DNA of 64,000 bases from JBDHWG01 sp046328525 (GCA_046328525.1 JAXLWK010000012.1:1-64000), one strand, 5' to 3'. Positions 8,056 to 19,973 are shown, numbered from the stretch's first letter. Notes: generated by a model from the sequence alone, not told the origin. A program made the numbers and translations.

Positions 8056-10194
8056 ATGGGCATGCAAATTCATGGAGGTCTTCCACTACGTCGGGTTGTG
8101 TCGGGCCTGGTCATTCTGCTGTTCCTGGCCGTTGTGGTCGGCGGCGCGCAGGGCGCTCTTGCCCAGGGTGCTGCGCCGGGCACGGCGGGGGCGACGGCGG
8201 TCGGCGACGTGCCGAACCCGCCGACAAACGTCGTCGCGCTGGCTTTGAGTACAACCCAGATCCGCGTGACCTGGAGCGACAACTCGAACAACGAAGACCA
8301 CTTCGTCGTCTACGTGGGCACGACGGTCATGGCGGTCTTAGGTCCAAACGTCACGACGTACACAGACAGCAGTTTGTCACCCGGGGTTTTCCGCTGCTAC
8401 CGCGTCGAAGCGACCAACACATACGGCAGTTCACCGTCGCCGAGCGATGGCTGCACGTCAACGCCGCACGGCGGCATCTCCTCCGGGCCAGCCGCCCCTA
8501 GTCAGTTCCGGGCTACCGCCACCATGACCACGCAGGTCCGCCTGACCTGGGCCGACAACTCCAATGATGAGGACGGCTTCAAGGTTTACGAGGAGGGCAG
8601 CGCCGCCCCGCCCACGCTCGTCGGCGCGAACGTCACCGCGCTCACCGTGACCGGCCTGACGCCGGGATCCACGCACTGCTACCACGTCACGGCGTACAAC
8701 ACGCAGGGCGAGTCTGCGCCCTCCGGCTCGGACTGCGCGCCGACGCCGCTGACGCCGCCCGCCGGCTCACCACCAAACCCGCCGAGTGGGATGACGGCGA
8801 CCGGGATTAGCCAGAGCGAGATCAAGCTGACGTGGATTGACAACTCCACGGATGAGCAGGGGTTCACGATCTACCTGAACAACATCTCGATAGGGGCGGT
8901 CGGGCCTAACGTCACCACCTACACAGCGAGCAAGCTTGCGGCCGGGTCGCTCTACTGCTTCCAGATAGCCTCATTCAACAGCTACGGCGAGACTGTGGCG
9001 GCTGGGATGGCGTGCGGCTCGACGCTGGCCGCGCCGCCCGGCCCGTCCGCCCCGGCGAACCTGCAAGCAACCGCGCTGAGCGCCAGCCAGATCAAGCTGA
9101 CGTGGACGGACACGTCGAACAACGAGGACGGGTTCAAGATCTTTGAAGGCTCGACGCAAGTCGCAGTCGTCGGCGCGAACGCCACAAGCTACACCGTGTC
9201 GAACCTGGCGGCGAACTCGAACCACTGCTACGTCGTCTACGCCTACAGGGGGAGTGACCTCTCCGCGCCCAGCGGCCAGGCGTGCGCCACGACGCAGTCC
9301 GGTAGCTCGGCGAAAGCCCCGTCGGCGCCGACCAACCTCCAGGCGTCCGCGCTAAGCGCGAGCCAAATCAAGCTGACGTGGACCGATACGTCGAGCAACG
9401 AGAGCGGGTTCAAGATTTTCGAGGGAACACGGCAGGTCGCCACGGTGAGTGCTGGCGCGACAAGCTACACGGTCGGCGGGCTGGCCGCCAACACGAACCA
9501 CTGCTACCAGGTGGCGTCGTACAACAGCTACGGCACGTCAGTCTACAGCGCGGCGGCGTGCGCGACCACGCTGCCATCCGCGTCAGGCTCGCGGCCCGCG
9601 TCGCCAACGGGCATCAGCGCGACAGGGATCAGCACGACCCGCATTCGCATCACGTGGACGGACGCTTCGAGCAACGAGACCGGGTTCAAGGTCTACGAGG
9701 GCACGACGCTGCTCGGAACCGTGGGCGCGGGCGTTACGACGTATACCGCCACCGGGATGACGGCGGCGACGAACCACTGCTTCCAGGTCACGGCCACCAA
9801 CAGCGCCGGCGAGTCGGCGCCCAGCGCTCAGACGTGCAGCATGACCGCGAGTTGGCCGGCCGACCTGGTCGTGACGCAACCGCTGACCCTCAGCCCGACA
9901 ACCTTCGGCAAATACCAGACGGTCACGGCGCGATTCACAGTGAAGAACACCAGCCAGACGCCTATGACGGTCAGCGACCTGGCCGCCGCCGTGCGTCTCG
10001 GCACGGACTGGACCGGCGAGAACTACGATTTTCCGCATGTCACCGGCTTGACGTTGTCGCCGGGCCAGGAATACGTGTATCAGCGGAGCCGCTCGTTTAC
10101 GGTGTCGGGGAGCTACTTCGCGGAACAGACGGCGAACCTGCCGAGTGGTGGCGGCATCTCCCCCACGAACCGCGTGACGTTCCGGGTGAACTGA
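8056..10194 (+). CDS. Secreted protein with six fibronectin type III repeats
   Basis: 712 residues. An N-terminal signal peptide (LRRVVSGLVILLFLAVVVGG, cleavage near GALAQG) precedes six FN3-like repeats of about 92 residues. Each has the core (I/V)(K/R)(L/I)TWxDxSxNExGFK(I/V)(Y/F)EG followed by a ...NHCYxV strand. A C-terminal beta-sandwich from about residue 600 (WPADLVVTQPLTLSPTTFGK) resembles CARDB-type adhesion domains. Each repeat has a conserved Cys pair, so disulfides outside the cell are likely. AGGGGG at 8048-8053 fits the second ATG (8062) better than the first (8056). It is probably a surface or matrix protein; the ligand is unknown. Confidence 0.85.
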   Translation: MGMQIHGGLPLRRVVSGLVILLFLAVVVGGAQGALAQGAAPGTAGATAVGDVPNPPTNVVALALSTTQIRVTWSDNSNNEDHFVVYVGTTVMAVLGPNVTTYTDSSLSPGVFRCYRVEATNTYGSSPSPSDGCTSTPHGGISSGPAAPSQFRATATMTTQVRLTWADNSNDEDGFKVYEEGSAAPPTLVGANVTALTVTGLTPGSTHCYHVTAYNTQGESAPSGSDCAPTPLTPPAGSPPNPPSGMTATGISQSEIKLTWIDNSTDEQGFTIYLNNISIGAVGPNVTTYTASKLAAGSLYCFQIASFNSYGETVAAGMACGSTLAAPPGPSAPANLQATALSASQIKLTWTDTSNNEDGFKIFEGSTQVAVVGANATSYTVSNLAANSNHCYVVYAYRGSDLSAPSGQACATTQSGSSAKAPSAPTNLQASALSASQIKLTWTDTSSNESGFKIFEGTRQVATVSAGATSYTVGGLAANTNHCYQVASYNSYGTSVYSAAACATTLPSASGSRPASPTGISATGISTTRIRITWTDASSNETGFKVYEGTTLLGTVGAGVTTYTATGMTAATNHCFQVTATNSAGESAPSAQTCSMTASWPADLVVTQPLTLSPTTFGKYQTVTARFTVKNTSQTPMTVSDLAAAVRLGTDWTGENYDFPHVTGLTLSPGQEYVYQRSRSFTVSGSYFAEQTANLPSGGGISPTNRVTFRVN
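8220..9840 (+). repeat. Six tandem coding repeats of about 270-280 bases (FN3 units)
   Basis: Recurring blocks encode the core TWxDxSxNExGFK at spacings near 270-280 bases. The third to sixth copies are most alike at DNA level (the AGCCAGATCAAGCTGACGTGG type), pointing to recent internal duplication. Confidence 0.8.
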
Positions 10195-10349
10195 GGCGAT
10201 GGCAGAACGTAAGAATGGCGGTGCGCCGCGCTTCAAGATAGCTGGATAACGATATACCCGTTTGGGGAGTAGCCTCTCGCGTGCGCGAGTGTGACGGTCG
10301 TCAAGACAGAGCGACAGCTCTCGGCCGTTGCGACTGCCAGATGCAGGAT

Positions 10350-10389
10350 GGGCAAGACCATTACGTTTTCAGGCGTGGTTGTCTTGCCC
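10350..10389 (+). terminator. Probable terminator after the FN3 gene
   Basis: GGGCAAGAC at 10350-10358 pairs with GTCTTGCCC at 10381-10389 and is followed by TCTTTGTTTG, a T-rich tail. Confidence 0.55.
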
Positions 10390-10457
10390 TCTTTGTTTGC
10401 CATAGAATTTACGGCGGGCGTAGGGATGAGACGGCGAGCGTGACCAGGGAGAAGATT

Positions 10458-13307
<2,850 letters not shown>

Positions 13308-13385
13308 GGAACAGGGGAGAGAATCTGTCCGTATTTCCGTTCAGAGTCTCTCCCTTTGGGCGTACCATTTTCCCTCGAACAGCGA

Positions 13386-13391
13386 TATAAT
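13386..13391 (+). promoter_or_regulatory. -10-like element upstream of prk
   Basis: TATAAT lies 44 bases upstream of the prk start. The expected -35 position has only a poor match. AGAGGGGGCG near 13418 serves as ribosome site. Confidence 0.4.
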
Positions 13392-13434
13392 GGTTTGAGA
13401 CCATGTTGACCATTGACAGAGGGGGCGCTCACTG

Positions 13435-14436
13435 ATGAAACAACGACCTATTATCCTCGGCATTGTGGGCGATAGCGCCGCCGGTAAGTCCACTATCGCG
13501 GCCGGCCTGGTGCGAATCCTGGGCGCCGACCGTGTCACCCACATCTGCACCGACGACTACCACAAGTACGACCGCAAGGAGCGCGGGGTGCGCGGCATCT
13601 CGGCGCTCCACCCCGACTGCAACTACCTGGACGTGTTGGAGCTTCACCTGGAGCGCATGCACTACGGCCAGCCCATCCTCAAGCCCGTCTACGACCACGC
13701 CGAGGGTACGCTCGTGCGGCCGGAGTACGTGCAGCCCAAAGAGTTCGTGATCGTGGATGGTCTGCTGGGGTTCTCGACGCCGGTGATGCGCCAGTTCTAT
13801 GACATCAAGGTGTTCCTGGACCCGCCGGAGGACCTGCGCCGCGTGTGGAAGGTGAAGCGCGACACGACGAAGCGCGGCTATACCGTCGAGGAGGTCCTGT
13901 CCAGCCTCGAAAAGCGCAAGACCGACACGCTGGAGTTCATTCAGCCGCAGCGGGAGTACGCGGACATCGTCGTGCGTTTCTCGCCGCCGCCCGGCGTGCG
14001 GCCAGAGGACGCCGGCGCGGGTCTCGACGTGCGCTTGGTGCTGCGGCCGACCATCCCGCACCCGAGCCTCGACTACCTGGTGAATCCGGGTAGCCCCAAG
14101 AACAGCCCGATCCGGCTGGCGTTGGGCCGCGACAACGGCCGCCCGGTGGATTTCCTCGAGATAGACGGGCACGTCACGGCGGAGCAGGCGGCGCGGCTGG
14201 AGGAGGCCATCTGGGACCATCTGCCGGATGTGCAGGTGGTGACAGAGGACGAGTTTGGCGACTACCAGGACCGCATGGAGGTCAAGCACAGCCATCCCCT
14301 GGCGTTGACGCAGCTGCTGCTGACGTACCACCTGCTGCGGCAGTACACGGACGTGAACTCCATCCCGTTTGCGCCGCCGGTGGCTGCCCTCAGCCGCCTG
14401 CGCTCGACACCCCTCGGCGTTCCCGATCCCGCGTGA
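13435..14436 (+). CDS. prk: Phosphoribulokinase
   Basis: 333 residues. The Walker A loop is GDSAAGKST at about residues 12-20. Then come the substrate-binding DDYHKYDRKER, HPDCNYLDVLELHLERM, the PVYDHAEGTL motif and VIVDGLLGFS (Walker B-like). These match phosphoribulokinase, which makes ribulose 1,5-bisphosphate from ribulose 5-phosphate with ATP; a uridine-kinase-like relative is less likely given DYH...DR and YDHAEG. No RuBisCO or other Calvin-cycle gene is adjacent, although a class II aldolase lies at 56.8 kb. It may therefore serve CO2 fixation through unlinked genes or a RuBP-linked nucleotide pathway. Confidence 0.85.
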   Translation: MKQRPIILGIVGDSAAGKSTIAAGLVRILGADRVTHICTDDYHKYDRKERGVRGISALHPDCNYLDVLELHLERMHYGQPILKPVYDHAEGTLVRPEYVQPKEFVIVDGLLGFSTPVMRQFYDIKVFLDPPEDLRRVWKVKRDTTKRGYTVEEVLSSLEKRKTDTLEFIQPQREYADIVVRFSPPPGVRPEDAGAGLDVRLVLRPTIPHPSLDYLVNPGSPKNSPIRLALGRDNGRPVDFLEIDGHVTAEQAARLEEAIWDHLPDVQVVTEDEFGDYQDRMEVKHSHPLALTQLLLTYHLLRQYTDVNSIPFAPPVAALSRLRSTPLGVPDPA

Positions 14437-14459
14437 TGCTGATCTCAGGATAAAGCCGG

Positions 14460-14485
14460 GGCCGCAAACTCGAATGTTTGCGGCC
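14460..14485 (+). terminator. Hairpin after prk
   Basis: GGCCGCAAAC and GTTTGCGGCC form a perfect 10-bp stem with a 6-base loop. There is no T-run, so it is either an intrinsic terminator lacking a U-tract or a 3'-end stabiliser. Confidence 0.5.
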
Positions 14486-14499
14486 CTGCGTTGGTGCTG

Positions 14500-14524
14500 G
14501 TAGGGCAGGTTTCAAACCTGCCCC
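14500..14524. repeat. Dispersed palindrome, family B (copy 1)
   Basis: The GGCAGGTTTCAAACCTGCC palindrome is flanked by GTAG and CCC. An extended copy lies at 29330-29358. Confidence 0.6.
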
Positions 14525-14550
14525 GACTTCACTATGTGGCGTGAGGGGCG

Positions 14551-14763
14551 CTAAGCGTCCTCGAGGGTGAACCCGATCTTGAGGGTGACTTGCCAGTAGG
14601 CCACCCCACCCTCGTCAACATAGCCGCGCGTCTCCGTGACCTGAAACCAGCGGATGTTGCGGACGGTTTCCCCCGCTCGGGCGATGGCGTTCCTGACGGC
14701 GTCATCACTCCCCTGGCTCGACGACCCCACAATCTCGATCACCTTGTAGACATGGTCAGCCAT
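14551..14763 (-). CDS. Dodecin (flavin-binding)
   Basis: 70 residues with the dodecin fold signature: VYKVIEIVGSSSQGSDDAVR, then AIARAGETVRNIRWFQV, the TETRGYVDEG turn and VTLKIGFTLEDA. Dodecins form hollow dodecamers that bind and buffer flavins; the W in RWFQV is the usual flavin-stacking residue. AAGGAGAG precedes the ATG. It is a monocistronic gene, divergent from the amidase. Confidence 0.92.
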   Translation of the reverse strand: MADHVYKVIEIVGSSSQGSDDAVRNAIARAGETVRNIRWFQVTETRGYVDEGGVAYWQVTLKIGFTLEDA

Positions 14764-14895
14764 CCTGCTCTCCTTGTTGTGTGATGTGGACGCATCCCTC
14801 CGCCGTCTGTCCTCCGGCGTGGGGCGAGGATAGCAGACCGCGTGGGCGCGGTCAAGGGGTGTGCAAGTTCAATGCCCGCGCCGTGCGGGCTGTGA

Positions 14896-14901
14896 TATAA
14901 T
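14896..14901 (+). promoter_or_regulatory. -10 element of the amidase gene
   Basis: TATAAT lies 34 bases upstream of the amidase ATG. The -35 is not convincing. Confidence 0.45.
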
Positions 14902-14934
14902 GGCGGCACACCAGACTGTCCCACGGAGCGCATT

Positions 14935-16359
14935 ATGTCCGACATTGTCTTTCTCACGGCGGCCGAGATGGCGCGTCACATTCGGTCGGGCGAGCTATCG
15001 GCCCGCGAGGTGATGGCGGCGCACCTGGCCCAGATCGAGCGCGTCAATTCCCAGGTCAACGCCATCGTCACCCTGCTGCCGGAGCGGGCGATGGACGCGG
15101 CGCGGGCGGCGGACGAAGCCCAGGCCAACGCGCAGCCCCTCGGCCCGCTGCACGGCCTGCCCATCGCTCACAAGGACCTGGCCCTGACGCGCGGCATTCG
15201 CACCACGTTCGGCTCGCCGATCTTTAGTGACTTTGTCCCAGAAGTCAACGCCCTCATCATAGACCGCATCCAGGCCGCCGGCGCCATCACCATCGGCAAG
15301 ACCAACACGCCGGAGTTCGGCGCCGGCTCCCAGACGTTCAACCCCGTGTTCGGCGCGACGCTCAACCCGTATGACGTGACGAAGACGTGCGGCGGGAGCA
15401 GCGGTGGGGCGGCGGTATCGCTGGCCTGCGGCATGCTGCCCATCGCCGACGGGAGCGACATGGGCGGCTCGCTGCGCAACCCGGCCAACTTCTGCAACGT
15501 CGTCGGCTTCCGCCCCTCGCCGGGCCGTGTCGCGTCGTGGCCGCGCTTCGACGCCTGGGCCACGCTCTCCGTCGAGGGGCCGATGGCGCGGACGGTGGAG
15601 GACGCGGCGCTGCTGTTGAGCGTCATGGCCGGGCCGGATGGGCGCTCGCCGATTTCGCTGGAGACGCTGGGGGGCGTCTTCGCCGCGCCGTTGGAGCGGG
15701 ACTTCGCCGGCGTCCGCGTCGCGTGGAGCCGCGACCTGGGCGGCCTGCCCGTGGATCCGCGGGTGACGGCGGCGATTGACGCGCAGCGCTCCACTTTCGA
15801 GAGCCTGGGCTGTCAGGTCGAGGACGATGCGCCGGGGTTTGGCGAGGCCGACGAGGTGTTCAAGACGATGCGCGCCCTGGCCTTCGAGATGAGCCACGGC
15901 CTGCTGCTGGACGCGCACCGCGACAGGATGAAGGACACGGTCGTCTGGAACATCGAGGCCGGGCGCGCGCTGACCGGCGCCGACGTGGCGCGGGCGGAGC
16001 GGCTGCGGACGACGCTGTACGAGCGGGTGCGGGTCTTCCTGGAGGGCTACGAGTTCCTCGTAGCGCCCGTGAGCCAGGTTCCGCCCTTCGAGGTGACTGA
16101 GCCTTATGTGCGGGAGATCAACGGCGTGCCGATGGCGACGTACATAGACTGGATGCAGTCGTGCTACTTCATCAGCATCCTCGGCCTGCCCGCCATCTCC
16201 GTGCCGTGCGGTTTCACGCCGCAGGGGCTGCCGGTAGGCGTGCAGATTGTGGGGCGGTGGCACGACGACCTGGGGGTGTTGCAGCTTGCCCACGCTTTTC
16301 AGCAGGCGACCGGGGCGTGGCGGCCGCCTGCGCTGGCCGCGCCCGCGTCTGCGGGGTAG
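14935..16359 (+). CDS. Amidase (amidase-signature family)
   Basis: 474 residues. The Lys-cisSer-Ser triad is present: K80 in GLPIAHKDL, S155/S156 in the glycine-rich GGSSGGAA, and nucleophile S179 in GSDMGGSLRNPANF. The fold and length suit a stand-alone amidase rather than GatA, which is normally near gatB/gatC. It is cytoplasmic, with no signal peptide. GGAG precedes the start. The specific amide substrate cannot be inferred. It ends facing the FKBP gene across a shared terminator. Confidence 0.9.
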   Translation: MSDIVFLTAAEMARHIRSGELSAREVMAAHLAQIERVNSQVNAIVTLLPERAMDAARAADEAQANAQPLGPLHGLPIAHKDLALTRGIRTTFGSPIFSDFVPEVNALIIDRIQAAGAITIGKTNTPEFGAGSQTFNPVFGATLNPYDVTKTCGGSSGGAAVSLACGMLPIADGSDMGGSLRNPANFCNVVGFRPSPGRVASWPRFDAWATLSVEGPMARTVEDAALLLSVMAGPDGRSPISLETLGGVFAAPLERDFAGVRVAWSRDLGGLPVDPRVTAAIDAQRSTFESLGCQVEDDAPGFGEADEVFKTMRALAFEMSHGLLLDAHRDRMKDTVVWNIEAGRALTGADVARAERLRTTLYERVRVFLEGYEFLVAPVSQVPPFEVTEPYVREINGVPMATYIDWMQSCYFISILGLPAISVPCGFTPQGLPVGVQIVGRWHDDLGVLQLAHAFQQATGAWRPPALAAPASAG

Positions 16360-16377
16360 ATAGCCTTAAGAAAACGC

Positions 16378-16411
16378 AAGGGGCGGAGGATCAGGGTATC
16401 CTCCGCCCTTG
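16378..16411. terminator. Bidirectional terminator between the amidase and FKBP genes
   Basis: GGGCGGAGGAT at 16381-16391 pairs with ATCCTCCGCCC at 16398-16408. It is flanked by A-rich sequence on the left and GTTTTA on the right. Confidence 0.75.
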
Positions 16412-16433
16412 TTTTACGTCTGTCAAGTAGCGA

Positions 16434-16868
16434 TCACTGCACGCCAAGCAGCTCGACGTCGAACTTCAGCGTGGCATTGGGCGGGATGACGCCGCCGGCG
16501 CCGCGCGCGCCGTAGCCCAGGTCGGGCGGGATGATCAGCGTGCGCTTGCCGCCGACCTGCATGCCCGCGACGCCCTCGTCCCAGCCCTTGATGACCTGGC
16601 CGCCGCCGAGGGTGAATTGGAAGGGCTGGCCGCGGTCCAGCGACGAGTCGAACTTCTTGCCGTCCATGAGATAGCCGGTGTAGTGGACGCTGACGCGCTT
16701 GCCCTTCTCGGCCGTCGCGCCGTTGCCGACGACGGTGTCGGTGTACTTCAGGCCGGACGGTGTGGTGACTTCCTTGGCGGCCTGGTCGCCGCCGCTGCCT
16801 TGCTGCGCTGAGCAGCCCGCCAGCGCGACTAGGAGCAGGGTCACGGGAATCCAAACCCAGTTCTTCAT
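16434..16868 (-). CDS. FKBP-type peptidyl-prolyl cis-trans isomerase, lipoprotein
   Basis: 144 residues. A lipoprotein signal with lipobox LAGC (Cys19) is followed by a short linker and a single FKBP domain. This has the family signature VSVHYTGYLMDGKKFDSS, then PFQFTLGGGQVIKGWDEGV, GGKRTLIIPPDLGYG and PPNATLKFDVELL. The aromatic pocket residues (Y, F, W, Y) are present, so it should be active in folding proteins on the outer face of the membrane. A hydrophobic N-terminal WVWIPVTLLLVALAGC supports export. Confidence 0.93.
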   Translation of the reverse strand: MKNWVWIPVTLLLVALAGCSAQQGSGGDQAAKEVTTPSGLKYTDTVVGNGATAEKGKRVSVHYTGYLMDGKKFDSSLDRGQPFQFTLGGGQVIKGWDEGVAGMQVGGKRTLIIPPDLGYGARGAGGVIPPNATLKFDVELLGVQ

Positions 16869-17126
16869 GCTGCACTTCCTTAATGTCGGGAATAGGCGCT
16901 CATTTTAGCATCGGTCGCGTTGCGCGCCAAACTTGTATCGAAGGGCCATCCTGGCGAACGTTTTTCAGACGTTTCCCTGACGAGTCGTGAACGACTTTCA
17001 TAGATTTGGCTGTGCGCCCGCCTGCGCCAATAACGTTTGTGAAAGTGTGCCCGTTATCTATGTAGGCATAGTTGAAAGTAGTTGCCCTGACCTTGGCCTC
17101 GCTTCTCCCGATGGAGGTAATCGCCC

Positions 17127-19916
17127 ATGCTCCCCCCAACAGCTTCCCGAGTTCGCCGCCCTCTCACCACTGCGCTCTTCGCCGCTCTCCTGGCGCTGCT
17201 GGTGGGCAGCAGCCAGATGGTGGTCACAGCGCAGACAGGCTGCGTGCAGGTGTCCCTGTCGCCTGCCAATTCGAGCGTCAAGCCCAATGACATCTTCACG
17301 GTTGCTATTCAGGCGAGCGCCCCGGATACCGCGTTCTCGGGCGTGGACCTCGGCCTGAGTTTCGACCCCGCCGTGTTGCAGGTGGTGGACACGGGGGGTG
17401 CGCCGGCGTCTAGCCTGACCCAGGGCAACTTCGGCGACCTGGTCGTCATCAATACGGCGAGCAACACCACGGGTCAGATTCGCTATGTGGTGGCGCAGAA
17501 AGGCTCGGCCGTCAGCGGGGCGTTCACCCTGGCGACGGTTCGGTTCAAGGCCATCGGCGCAGCGGGCACGTCCAGCGCGCTTACGTTCGGGTCGGTTAAC
17601 ACGGCGGCGGCCGGCTCGGCGACGAACCTGACGTGCCAGCCCCTCGTGAACGGCAACGTGAGCATTCCTTTGGCGACTGCGACGCCGACGGCAACGCCGA
17701 CGAACACGCCGACCAACACCCCCACGAACACGCCGACGCGCACGCCGACGAACACGCCGACGAACACGCCGACACGCACGCCGACCAACACCCCAACGCC
17801 GACGCTCACGCCGTCGCCAACGCCGACCGGCTTCTCGCCGCCCGAAGTCACGCCGCCGCCGGGCTGCGAGAACTGGGTGGCGGATCCCAGCTTCGAAGGC
17901 AACGCGGCGTGGCAGCATCCCATCACGCCGGCGACGGCCAACTACACGACCGCCGTCGCTCTCACGGGCAAGCAGTCCATGCGCCTCGGCATCGTCCCGC
18001 CGGGCCGCAACGTGTATTCCCACAGCTCGGCCTACCAGGCCGTGACGATTCCGTCCGACGCGCCAAGCGCCTACCTGTCGTTCTGGTATCTGCCCTACAG
18101 TGAAGAGCCGGCGTGGAAGGCGTCCAATGACGCGGATCCGAGCTGGTACGACCCGGCGGACGTGATCCAGGGCGCAGCCGACAAGCTGGCGGCAAGCGCG
18201 CCCGACGCAATCGCCGCGTCCGACTGGCAGGAAGCGCTCATCCTCGACAGCCAGTACCACACTCGCGCCGTCGTCATGCGCGGCGTCGCCAATACCGGCC
18301 AGTGGCAGCACGTGATCTACGACGTGACGCGCTTCCGCGGCCAGACCATCAACGTCTACTTCAACGTGTTCAATAACGGTGTCGGCGCCGGCCGCACGTG
18401 GATGTACGTGGACGATGTGTACCTGTACACGTGCCCCCAGCCCCCGTCGCCCGTTGTCACCCCGACCCCAACCGTCACGACGCAACCTGTCCCGGCCTGC
18501 TCCGATGCCATCCTGAACGGCGGCTTCGAGAGCAACGCCGTCTGGGCGCACCCGATCACCCCGTTCCAGGCCAACTACTCTACGGCCGAGGCTCACAGCG
18601 GCACGACCTCGATGCGCCTGGGCATCCCCGCGCCGAGTGGGCCGAAGTACAGCCACAGCTCGGCCTATCAGTCGGTCGTTATCCCCTCGAACGCCCAGAG
18701 CGCCGTGCTCACGTTCTGGATCAAGCCGTACAGCGAGGCCGCGCCGCGCGCCAAGGTGGACGGTGACTGGAGCAACTACCAGCCGGGCAAGGTCATCCTG
18801 GGCGACGAGAAGGCCGCCGAACCCGCCGCCGGCAGCGGTGACTACCAGGAGGCGCTCATCCTGGACCGCAACTACAACGTGCTCCAGACGCTCTTCCGCA
18901 TCACGTCCAACGACGGTCAGTGGCAGCAGGTCGTCGTGGATGTCTCGGCCTTCCGCGGCCGCCGCATCGTTCCGTACTTCAACGTCTTCAACGACGGCAA
19001 CGCCCAGCGCTCCTGGATGTACGTGGACGACGTGTCGCTCGTCGTGTGCCTGCCGGGTGCGTCCGCGGCCGGCTCGGTGAGCGGCCAGGTGACACTCCAG
19101 GGCCGCAAGGTCTTCGGTGACAGCGTCGTCGGCGTGGACGGCATGCCGTGCAGCGACACGGACCCGAGCGGCGCGTTCGAATGCGACATCGCGCCCGACG
19201 AGCCGGGCGCCGCCAAGCTCACCGCCAGCCACGACGGCTATCTGCGCGCCGAGACCCCGCTGACGGGCGACCTGTTAGCCCAGTCGCCGACGACCCAGCT
19301 CGTCGCAGGCGATGCCAACAGCGACTGCTCCATTGACATCTTCGACCTCGTGCTCGTCGCTTCGGCGTTCGACACGCCCCTCGGCGACGACCGCCGCGCC
19401 GACCTCAACGGCGATGGCGTGGTCAACATCCTCGACGTCGTGCTCGTCGGCTCGAACTACGGCCTCGCCTGCCCCGCGCCGTGGACAGGGCCTGCGTCGA
19501 AGGCTGCCGCGCCGCAAGGCAGGGCGGCGCTCGTCGTCCACACGCCGTCGCTCAAGGACGTTCTGCCCGGCGATACCGTGTGGGTGGATGTGATCGCCAC
19601 AGGCGCGCCCGTCTTCGGCATGGACGTGCGCCTGACGTTCGACCCGCGCCGCCTGACGCCGCTCGCGGCCAAAGCGCAGCCGGGCGAGGCCCTGGATGGG
19701 GCGTATGTCGTGCGCAACGACGTGAGCGAGCAGGGCGCGATCCGCTTCGCGGCGACGCAGGTCGGCGCGGCGAAGGCGGGCGCCGGCAGCGGCATCCTGT
19801 TCCGCGTGCCGTTCCAGGTCAACGGCAGCTCCCTCAAGGGGCGTAGCCCCTTGACGGTGCGCGTCGCCGACGCCCAACTCCTCGGCTGGGGCGGCCTGCC
19901 GCTCGACGGCAAGTAG
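17127..19916 (+). CDS. Secreted cohesin-dockerin-cohesin protein with two beta-sandwich modules
   Basis: 929 residues. Order: signal peptide (1-36); cohesin-like domain (about 38-175, with DIFTVAIQAS and GVDLGLSFDPAVLQV); Thr/Pro linker (about 180-235); two homologous sandwich modules of about 190 residues beginning (D/N)xxFExNAxWxHPITP and containing RLGI...YSHSSAYQ; a short carboxypeptidase-regulatory-like segment; a type I dockerin with two Ca-binding repeats (GDANSDCSIDIFDLVLV and DLNGDGVVNILDVVLVGSNY); and a final cohesin-like domain (LPGDTVWVDVIATG, FGMDVRLTFDP). GGAGGT lies eight bases before the ATG. It probably organises proteins or glycans at the cell surface. No other cellulosome-type gene is adjacent. 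Confidence 0.87.
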   Translation: MLPPTASRVRRPLTTALFAALLALLVGSSQMVVTAQTGCVQVSLSPANSSVKPNDIFTVAIQASAPDTAFSGVDLGLSFDPAVLQVVDTGGAPASSLTQGNFGDLVVINTASNTTGQIRYVVAQKGSAVSGAFTLATVRFKAIGAAGTSSALTFGSVNTAAAGSATNLTCQPLVNGNVSIPLATATPTATPTNTPTNTPTNTPTRTPTNTPTNTPTRTPTNTPTPTLTPSPTPTGFSPPEVTPPPGCENWVADPSFEGNAAWQHPITPATANYTTAVALTGKQSMRLGIVPPGRNVYSHSSAYQAVTIPSDAPSAYLSFWYLPYSEEPAWKASNDADPSWYDPADVIQGAADKLAASAPDAIAASDWQEALILDSQYHTRAVVMRGVANTGQWQHVIYDVTRFRGQTINVYFNVFNNGVGAGRTWMYVDDVYLYTCPQPPSPVVTPTPTVTTQPVPACSDAILNGGFESNAVWAHPITPFQANYSTAEAHSGTTSMRLGIPAPSGPKYSHSSAYQSVVIPSNAQSAVLTFWIKPYSEAAPRAKVDGDWSNYQPGKVILGDEKAAEPAAGSGDYQEALILDRNYNVLQTLFRITSNDGQWQQVVVDVSAFRGRRIVPYFNVFNDGNAQRSWMYVDDVSLVVCLPGASAAGSVSGQVTLQGRKVFGDSVVGVDGMPCSDTDPSGAFECDIAPDEPGAAKLTASHDGYLRAETPLTGDLLAQSPTTQLVAGDANSDCSIDIFDLVLVASAFDTPLGDDRRADLNGDGVVNILDVVLVGSNYGLACPAPWTGPASKAAAPQGRAALVVHTPSLKDVLPGDTVWVDVIATGAPVFGMDVRLTFDPRRLTPLAAKAQPGEALDGAYVVRNDVSEQGAIRFAATQVGAAKAGAGSGILFRVPFQVNGSSLKGRSPLTVRVADAQLLGWGGLPLDGK
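17690..17830 (+). repeat. Coding tandem repeat (Thr/Pro-rich linker)
   Basis: Imperfect 12-base units of the type ACGCCGACGAAC encode TPTN/TPTR repeats that form an extended linker. Confidence 0.8.
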
Positions 19917-19973
19917 GCGGTCCGAGCTGCGGCTCGACTCTCCCGTGCTACATCCCTCCTCCATCCCCCTGGC

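Noticed and set aside
10281..10457. N-terminal extension of the P-type ATPase
   Set aside because: The composition is unlike the family, it overlaps a terminator of the previous gene, and a GTG with a good ribosome site marks the likely start.
16900..17139. 79-codon minus-strand frame upstream of the cohesin gene
   Set aside because: It overlaps the start of a well-supported gene, no homology pattern is visible, and it probably covers promoter sequence.
17058..19232. 724-codon open frame on the minus strand
   Set aside because: It lies antisense to the cohesin-dockerin gene, with Arg/Ala-rich composition, low-complexity stretches and no domain; it is a shadow caused by high GC at third positions.
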